The notes under the pieces are model-generated. The model was not told the DNA's origin. It made no database searches and was given only the letters and a program-made list of their open reading frames with translations. Of a DNA stretch of 64,000 bases, positions 56,605 to 64,000 are shown in pieces; within the stretch, counting starts at the first letter, position 1; the number at the start of each line of letters is the position of its first letter. The stretch comes from Ligula intestinalis (taxonomy: Eukaryota > Platyhelminthes > Cestoda > Diphyllobothriidea > Diphyllobothriidae). A program made the translations under genes and the position numbers. The stretch covers positions 11,162,391 to 11,226,390 of the forward strand of contig JAYGXS010000006.1 in NCBI GenBank assembly GCA_036362985.1, in the 5' to 3' direction.

Positions 56605-58087
56605 GTACACTTAAAAGAGTCCTCCTAAACGAGGTAAATGCTAAAATCCTTACTATCATGTAATCGGCTCATTGATATCTCAAATAGTCGCACCGGCAGT
56701 TTTTGAGCCCGTTTTTCATTTTCCCTCTGACTGCCTACCAACAAACTATGACCCCGCGCGTCCGCTTGCTACAGAATTAAGATAAATGTGCTCAATATAC
56801 GCAAACATTACAGAAGTCTCAATATTATAAAATAGGAGTGCATGATAGAAACGGTAAATATTAATATACGACAAAATGCTATACGCAGTAAATAATTAAT
56901 CTTTAGGAGTAAGTACTCATAACCGCTCTCATGTAAACCGCGTGAGATTTTTACAAAATTTTTAAACAGTTTAACTGCCAGTCTTTCGCAAGATACCGTT
57001 TGCATCTCATTACATATGAAACAATTCACGCTCAGTCCGGGGTATGTCGCAAGCGAGAAAATAGAAAAATAGTTTACTGCATCCAAAAGCTTCCGCAAGG
57101 TGGATGTTACGTTACACTAGCCTATAATGAGAAAGACATGTGTGTGGGCTCTCCTTGAAAAATATAAAATGCGAAACTTGTACACCTAAATTGATAATTA
57201 AGAGGCTTTCAGATGCTTGAATTAAATGTACAAGCTAGCGTTGTTGGTTCTCTCGAAACAGCAGTTGACAACAGTAGTGCATGAAGCAGACAAGAAGCAA
57301 TGCTCTCGAGCCCCATTGTTCGTTTTACCTTCAAAACTAGACATTTATATTTGTCCTCCTGATAGTGGATGGACAGGAACATCCCAACCTCGTCCGCTAG
57401 CATTTGAACTGACTTAAATTATGGATCATGTGCTACCTAGCCTATATTATTTGATATACAGACAATTACAGCGTCTAAAAAAGTCCAAAACTGTACAAAT
57501 TTCAGACACATTCTGAAACCAAAAGGACATGTCTGTGGAAAGTTTGAGAGGTTCTCTATCATTATCAATTTCACTTTAGAAGAATGGCACATTCTAAGCC
57601 ACAGTCATTTAGATTTACTAGAAATAGATCAATGACAAAAGAATGTACGGACTGGGACGCCTTAGTAATATGTTAAACGTTTTTCGAGCCAAAAATGCAG
57701 CTGGCCATTTATGCGTATTATATTGACCGTGTTATGTTGCATGGCCCAGCAGCGAGGACTTTAGGCCATCAGTGGATTTCCCAGCGTTCCATTGTAAAGC
57801 AACTTAATTTTCAGCGTTAAACGAGTGCGAAAATGATTTCAAGGATGCCATCAGAAAACATGCGATCGCATAGATTTTTCCGAACTTGTCACCGATACTG
57901 CGTTTGTTTACAAATATGTGACACCAAAATAATAATAAATATGTTGTACTTATCGAATTTATCTTCAAAATTTTATTTGATGCTCACCTTTTTGCATGTG
58001 ATGCCGATTTTTTTTTAAAAATTTTGAACAGAAGACGAGTTAACGCAACAGGGCTTGCATTTAGTGACTCCAGATGAGGTAAGATAG
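56605..58087. other. No gene seen; 3' flank of the J-domain gene
   Basis: AT-rich, unrecognised frames. It must contain the J-domain gene 3' UTR. No AATAAA lies immediately after the stop; GATAAA at about 56781 is a weak candidate. Confidence 0.3.
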
Positions 58088-58089
58088 TA

Positions 58090-58500
58090 CAGTAGTCACC
58101 GGTTATTAAGCCCACCTCGGGCCCAGACCCAATTGTGTTTAATAAGCGGCGGGCGTACTAAACGGAGAGTCCTTGTTCTTGATTAGCAAACACAGTATAG
58201 GCACTACACATTACATACGTTCTGTATTATGTGAAGAGCTTGGTTATGTACAAGAAAAGAATGCTTTTTGTCTGTATTTTGCGTAATAGCAAGAACAAAA
58301 AGTGATTTGTGACACATTATCAGCTGCGAACCCAGAGAGATGAGAATCTCACTTTATCTTGTTGGCAAACGGGGCTTTTAAGCCGGTGACTGGGCTTATT
58401 AGCCAGCAGATTTTGTAATGTAAAATTCTGTCCCATGCTGACTTGGGCTCAATACGCGGCCGGGCCTATTAACCGTGGGCTTAATAACCGGCTACTACTG
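58090..58500. mobile_element. pogo/Tigger-like MITE, 411 bp, with TA flanks
   Basis: The left end CAGTAGTCACCGGTTATTAA followed by GCCCAC is inverted at the right end as GTGGGCTTAATAACCGGCTA then CTACTG, with one mismatch over about 26 bp. Both ends abut TA (58088-58089 and 58501-58502), the target-site duplication of Tc1/mariner/pogo elements. Internal GGGCTTTTAAGCCGGTGACTG near 58373 repeats the terminal motif. No transposase frame, so non-autonomous. Confidence 0.83.
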
Positions 58501-58502
58501 TA

Positions 58503-60820
58503 CAACGTCAGAAGATGCTAATAGTCGCATAATACCAGGAGCGATTAATCAGTTTGGCTGTAGACGGAGAGTTTATTTTGCTTTGTTTCCTTTCCTCAGA
58601 AACTAATGCACGAACTGCAGAACAAGCCTTTTCAAGCCCAGTACTAAATTTGATGCATATACTTGGGCTAAAATTTATCAGCAACTATGAAATAACTTCT
58701 TACTATTCAAAAAATGTCAAAAAGTAATGAGTATTATAAAAATACTGCGCGAAGGACCACAATGAAGACACATGTTTTTGACAAAAGGCCAGATATGTAT
58801 GTTTACTCAGTCTTATTTTTAAATCCTGAATAATTTTAACTCCATTCTCTCACTGCACTTGAACTAAGAAGTTCCAAATCACAATCTGAAAACTTCATCT
58901 TTAATGAGGATGATACGCTGATGTGTGCTTTTGAAAAGGAATAATACATATATACGTTATATGATATACAACACTAGGCAGCAAAATTATTAGCTGCATG
59001 ACGCAGCTGCAAAGGATTTAATTCATCAGCGTGTCTCCTAGCATTTCCCACGTAAATATATAAGCAAAACCCTCTCTTTTATAGCAAAATGTAAGACTAG
59101 TATACATAGGGGCATGCCTACGAAAGTAACCGTTTAACAATTCTGACAGAGAGTGAAAGTGCAGTTGTCTGAACTACAGTCTTAAAAAGGTATATACTTA
59201 TGCATAACAATGGATGTGGTGAGATAGTATGAAATACCATGTCATTGCTTCAAATAACATATTTTACCCTTAAAATGGATTGAAGAACCTTGTGGGAAAG
59301 CGTCTGGTTTGTATGCAAACGATTTGAGACATGAGGTCAGGGCTTAAAACAACATCCTAAATGACAGCGGAAGTGTGTGTTTGAAAATCTGGTTGAAAGA
59401 AAAAAAGACAAGGTATTGATGAAACGCATTTTTGGTTACAATTTGGATCATTGCAATCCTTAAGTCATTTTTAGCCAGGTTCTCTCCTGACCAGGTTAGA
59501 AACATTGTCTTTATAAAGACATCTTCCTGCCAGTCTTGCATACATCATTAGCGATATAAACCGACACATAAATTCTTCTCTCTAATGCAGGTGTGCACCG
59601 TCAGTTGATCAGTTATCGCACGCTAATGAATAACGTGCTTAACAACTGTGAGAATGGGCTTTTAGATACGGCCTCATTCTATCTTTTCCACCAGGCATCT
59701 ATCGATCAGATATCTGATGTAAGGATTGGGTGCAAATGGTTGATAAATTAAAAAAAAGTCTGTCTTAGAGTGTCAAAAATGACGTGGTCCACACAAAACT
59801 CACCAGATCAGATCACAAATGCGTTAGTATTCCAGCGAGACAGCGTGGAGCAAAAGTCTGGGAGTACATTCTTCGTTTGCAAAGGAGTTACCTATTTCGT
59901 TCTAGGTTCGTGTGTGCGTGTATGCCATCTGACGGCAGTCAGTCTTGTTGTGTGGAGAGGCTGACTGGCGGACTGAAAGCCAGGCATTCACTGTTATAAC
60001 CTTGCGTGTGCCTGCGTAGACACTGGTTATATCCCCCAGGGGCGTGTTAGAAAGCGAAAAGAGAACAGGATAGCAGATAATACTTTACTGTCACACTTCA
60101 GCTCTATCTTCTCTGCGTCCGTCAGCAACGTGTCCTCTGCCGTCAGTAGCGCACTTTCGCATGGGCCAACAAGTCCCGTGTCCCAACAGCAGAATCTCGT
60201 GTCACCAGCAACAGAGTGCCGCTTCCAGCGGTGGCCGCGCATTTAGGGACCGGCAGCCTTTGTTCCCTTCCACGAGTAGCCCATGCAGACAGCCATCCTG
60301 CAGCAACCTCAGTGTGGCAGCCCAGTGGGGTGCCGGGCGTGACCTCAAAACCTGACCGTTGGCTGCCCTTACGACCTCGTGTGTCAGCCCTTTGAAGGGC
60401 ACATTCTATTTACGGTCTGCTTCTTTTGTTTTCTTGCCCTTAAGATGACCCCAGTGATAACTCACGTGCTGGGCCGTCCTAACACTCGCACTTAAGTGGG
60501 ATCCTAGGAACGTGTTACCATAGCGCGCGTTGGAGGAACGGCCAATCTCACGTGTGTGTATGTGTGCTGGTATGCTGCTCCCGCGGTCCTGGAAGGATGC
60601 GGAGCGGAAAACTGGCGGTGGCAGCCTTTTCTCTCTGTGTGTGTGCGTTTGTATGTCGGGACTGTTGCTGCTGCCAGTCCAACCGGTATGTGTGTGCGTG
60701 TGCCCGTGTTTGAGCGTGATGGCACGCAAAAAGGCAGCCTCGAAGAAAGTGCTTTGACAGCAACTGCACCAGATCTTATAGACCACTCTAGATGCTTCTT
60801 GCTGTAACAGTGGGTCTTTT
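58503..60820. other. No gene seen; GT-rich tracts
   Basis: The 59938 repeat shared with 9570 (CAGTCTTGTTGTGTGGAGAG), and GT/TG-rich microsatellite-like stretches at 60550-60710 that create long open frames on both strands. No recognised coding sequence. Confidence 0.35.
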
Positions 60821-60824
60821 AGTT

Positions 60825-61088
60825 TCAGTTTATCTGACGCCTTATAGTTGCCTCCGGTCTGTGTACGACTTCAACGTTAAGGGGTGCGAGGAGGCGACCA
60901 ACGGCCTCCAATACATTTTTGGCGTACGGGATCGCTCGCCAAAATTTGGCGTCAGTGCTACTTTTGTCGCCCATCTCGCTTGCGCAAGCACTGGTTTTCG
61001 AAATCGCGCGGGTAGCCATTTTTATTGGAACATCGGTCATCTTGACTCTGCCTTGCCAGCGAGTGAGAGTTCGCTCGATACACCGCAA
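60825..61088 (-). pseudogene. Penelope-like element: end of reverse transcriptase domain
   Basis: The minus frame ends IPYAKNVLEAVGRLLAPLNV then EVVHRPEATIRRQIN, the conserved Penelope block (IPYxxGxSExxxRxLxPxxIxVxHRPxxTLR) between the RT and the GIY-YIG domain. The frame stops where the GIY-YIG domain should begin, so this copy lacks its endonuclease. Confidence 0.72.
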
Positions 61089-61205
61089 GTCATCATCCCT
61101 ACGTCTACCACGTCGTGGTTCGCACCGTTTGCATCGTCGGTAACGACGTTTGCATGGTTGACCTGCTTTGGATTTTTTAAAGTAACGTCTGCTAAACAGA
61201 AGGAG

Positions 61206-61458
61206 AATTGAGAAGTAGAAGACAACTCCATCACTGGGACCGTGGTCATGGCTGAAGCGACGAATCAGAACACACTCAGTGCAGTTATCGATTTTTTTCT
61301 GTAGTTTTTAATTTTACGGCGGAACCCTGTGCACACACAAACTGTTTCTGTTACTGTTCTGTGAGTATGTCTCTGAAGATGAATCCGCGACGGATTTCGA
61401 AACGTCAGGCAAATAGACATAGTGTCTCAGCGATCGAGTTGTCTTCTACTTCTCAATT
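61206..61458. repeat. Penelope terminal inverted repeat
   Basis: AATTGAGAAGTAGAAGACAA then CTCCATCACTGGGAC (61206-61240) is inverted at 61424-61458, around a loop containing GGATTTCGAAACGTCAGGCA. On the minus strand it lies just upstream of the Penelope RT remnant, so it is the element's 5' terminal structure. Confidence 0.75.
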
Positions 61459-61459
61459 A

Positions 61460-64000
61460 ATTCCTGGGACTCGGATGTTTGTTTGCATTAGAAGGACAAT
61501 TATTTAATTTGGTGAATGTTTTCACACTCCCATTTCCCTTCGGTGAAATTTACGTAATAGTCCCTCCCCATGCTTTGCAATATTTACCTACGACGCACAG
61601 TCACTAAAATTAATTTTTAGAGATTTTGGTTCCAAACGGTATATCTCTCTCGACTGAAACAATTTTGCATCCATTCTTTTTATTTCTTCGTGCATTTTTG
61701 TGGTTTACTCTGTCTGCATGAAGATTGCAACATTCACCTCTTTATTGCGTTTGTATTTAAAACCATCTACAGTTTGCTTGAAGCTATGGACACAAGAAAA
61801 TATTCCATAGGCCCTTGCTTTTCAACAGAAGTAGACCACATTACGTGTTCGGTGCTGATCATGATGACAATTTCACCTAAACAAACTTTAACCATTAATT
61901 CCAGTATTCGAGTTTTAATCCATGATCTAATGCGATCGGCGAAGCCAGCAAAAACACTTCTGCAGATTCTATCTTTATTCACAAAACTGTGAGCCAACTA
62001 TGGCTTCGACTTAAGTTGTCTTAAATAACAACCGGTTCTATCGACCATCAAGCGCAGTTTTTTCTGAAAGAGACGTTACATCCCAGTAACTGGCACTTAG
62101 CTAATTAAGTTCGTTCTGCAGCTATAACAAGGTGCTACTGACAAAACCTTCTAATTGCGACCATATCAAAAGACAGTGTTTAAGCGGAATCCGTCCATAA
62201 TTTATTTTATCTACAACATGCAATCCCTAGGAACCACTAATTTTCAACATTGCAGGCAGGGGAGATCCACAATCGTGATTCCAATTGTGCTTGTACGGCA
62301 AATCAGACGACTGATGAGTTAATACGTCGTCATGATTTTGGTTTATCCATTATTTTGTCAGCTAACATGTAAACTTCACTTCAGGGATAGAATCAAATTT
62401 AAATGTGTAGAGTAGAAGACCGTATCGAACTCACTCTTACGTTTGCTAAGGGTTTCAAAAACGGCTTTTGCATAGTTTTGTTTTTTATCCCAGAGCTTGT
62501 TGGAATTCAAATTGTGACCACAAGCCACCGTAATGATTTCTAAATCAAAAGGTGCTACAGCAGGCCAATAGACGGCACCCGAACACCCCCCATAATAACT
62601 GCGATAGTCTTCTTAGAAAAAAACTTGTTGTTTCGTAAAGGAGGCAATTCTTCAAGCTTTGGTAAACTACAATTTCCCATGAGCAGTCCCACTTTTCTCT
62701 ATGGTGACTGTCAAATCTTGATCACAGCACCAAACCTTTCGTAGTTGCCAAGGAGAACCCCGTAATCCCCGATCCGTGACAAACTGGAGACTGGAATGGG
62801 GTTTCCTTTGAAGACAGTGATCTGCTCAATTAGAATTAATCATTTCACAATAGAGTTGATACGGGTCCGAGTCGGCGGCCTATGGGCTCGCCTCCTGGCA
62901 GCTGAAATGGGCGATTCCCCCACATCTAGAGATGGGGTACACTGATCCGCCCAGGTCTTCAGAGTGAATACTTTATGTGAGCTGTAGCACCGAGGCTCAG
63001 GGCAACAAACAATGTCATCCTCCGTATTCCGTCCTCCAATCAGTGCAAAACAGTATATGCCACTCGCAGTTTAAATGTTTGCATTGGCTGATGACTGGAA
63101 ATGATGCTTAGACGTTTTGCATGATTCTCTCTGGTAGTTGGCAAACGATTTTCTACCTCTGGAAGATATCCTTTTGCTGTGATTTTTGTACTTTTAGCCA
63201 TCCGTGGGGTTTGCTCGCTTGACCTTTATGACCTCCTATTCAGACGTATAGAACTTCCCGAAACAAGGTCAACCTTCTAGACAATGGATGCCAACTCAGC
63301 GCTTGGCCCTCACACACAGAGTGTGTTGCCATGCTTGTGCCCTTTAGGCCGCACTGTCCATCCCGTTCGTTGAATCCGAGAGCGAGCAGCAAACCGCCCT
63401 TAGTAGATATTACAATTTAGTACATGAAACTTGCATGATTTGAAGCAAATTTTGCAGTTCTAGGTGTGTGCATGAGCAAGGTAGACGAAGTCTGAAGGAG
63501 GCGCTGAATCGAGGTTGAGCCAGAGATGACGACTACAACAACAGAATAAGTGGCGTTTATCGAGGTAATTAGCCAATCAACAATCAATGCCTCGAGTGTG
63601 AGAGTGACTTCTCAGAACTCTTTGGTGCACGCAAGAAACGATTAGTTGAGTTCTTATTCGAGGAGTAAAATTCAATCGGCTCAAATTCTTCGCTATTGCT
63701 AATAAATGCTTATGAAATATCATCAGGGCTGCAATTCCACGACAGATGAACACATAAGTGGAAACGAGGTAACTTGATGTGTGAAGAATGGGACCTAAGA
63801 ATATTATTATTTGACCGCTTAATGGATAAAGCAAGTGGTATATGGGAATATATATTTTGTCATCGACCGGGTCTGCGCGGAATTCTTAATTTTTGTGCAG
63901 TCTTCTTGTTTTAGTGTATGCACGTAGTCAAAACTACTGCTAGTTTCCTCTAGGTGTGTAGCAAGTTGAGGACTGGAGTCTAGCCTCCGAGTTGCCAACT
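61460..64000. other. No gene seen
   Basis: AT-rich sequence with a 100-codon frame at 61690-61992 that has no recognised similarity. No domain, RNA or terminal repeat could be supported up to the window end. Confidence 0.35.

Noticed and set aside
60530..60807. Several overlapping frames on both strands
   Set aside because: They come from GT/CA-rich low-complexity sequence and carry no recognised domain.

Overview
This is a eukaryotic nuclear window. It is mostly repeats and introns, with one large spliced gene on the minus strand and one small spliced gene on the plus strand. GT-AG introns, Penelope-like, RTE and CR1/Jockey-type retroelement debris, TTAGGG-type interstitial telomere repeats and a run of exactly 10 Ns (9093-9102) suggest a draft flatworm assembly. 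My best guess is a diphyllobothriid-type cestode. That placement rests on family resemblance and has not been checked by any search.

The main gene runs from 41155 down to 24840 on the minus strand. I could chain 18 exons with consistent GT-AG borders and phases into one 1497-residue reading frame. It is a Lethal(2) giant larvae (Lgl) homologue: WD40 propeller segments, the linker carrying the conserved phospho-regulated basic motif RQSFRKLRK (exon 13), and the conserved C-terminal motif GDITMDSIKEYLN (exon 18). It is longer than typical Lgl proteins because of Ala/Pro/Glu-rich insertions in exons 5, 14 and 15. A possible 19th exon near 23.5 kb could replace the stop in exon 18. The introns carry a tRNA-derived SINE, a Jockey/CR1-type LINE and two RTE tails.

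The second gene (55868-56604, plus) is a two-exon, 93-residue J-domain (Hsp40-type) protein.

The rest is mobile DNA. From 1 to 20 kb there is a family of foldback elements with long terminal inverted repeats (two nearly complete copies, at 8384-9072 and 13766-14524, plus several partial ones), a duplicated inverted repeat (about 1.7 and 7.4 kb), a Penelope GIY-YIG remnant (11.2 kb) and paired, often head-to-head, tRNA-derived SINEs (15.9-20.2 kb). From 21.5 to 22.1 kb there are two LINE pieces. Downstream of the Lgl promoter come a LINE tail (41.9 kb), a Penelope-type palindrome (43.9 kb), a minisatellite of roughly 100 bp period (45.6-46.85 kb), an RTE LINE (46.86-48.3 kb), a Merlin-like transposase scrap (48.9 kb), a Gypsy integrase end with a possible LTR (49.5-50.6 kb), degenerate telomere repeats (52.2 kb) and a second decayed LINE tail (53.4-54.0 kb). 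Past the J-domain gene lie a pogo-like MITE with TA flanks (58.09-58.50 kb) and a minus-strand Penelope remnant (60.8-61.5 kb).

No rRNA, functional tRNA gene, CRISPR array or bacterial-type operon was seen.
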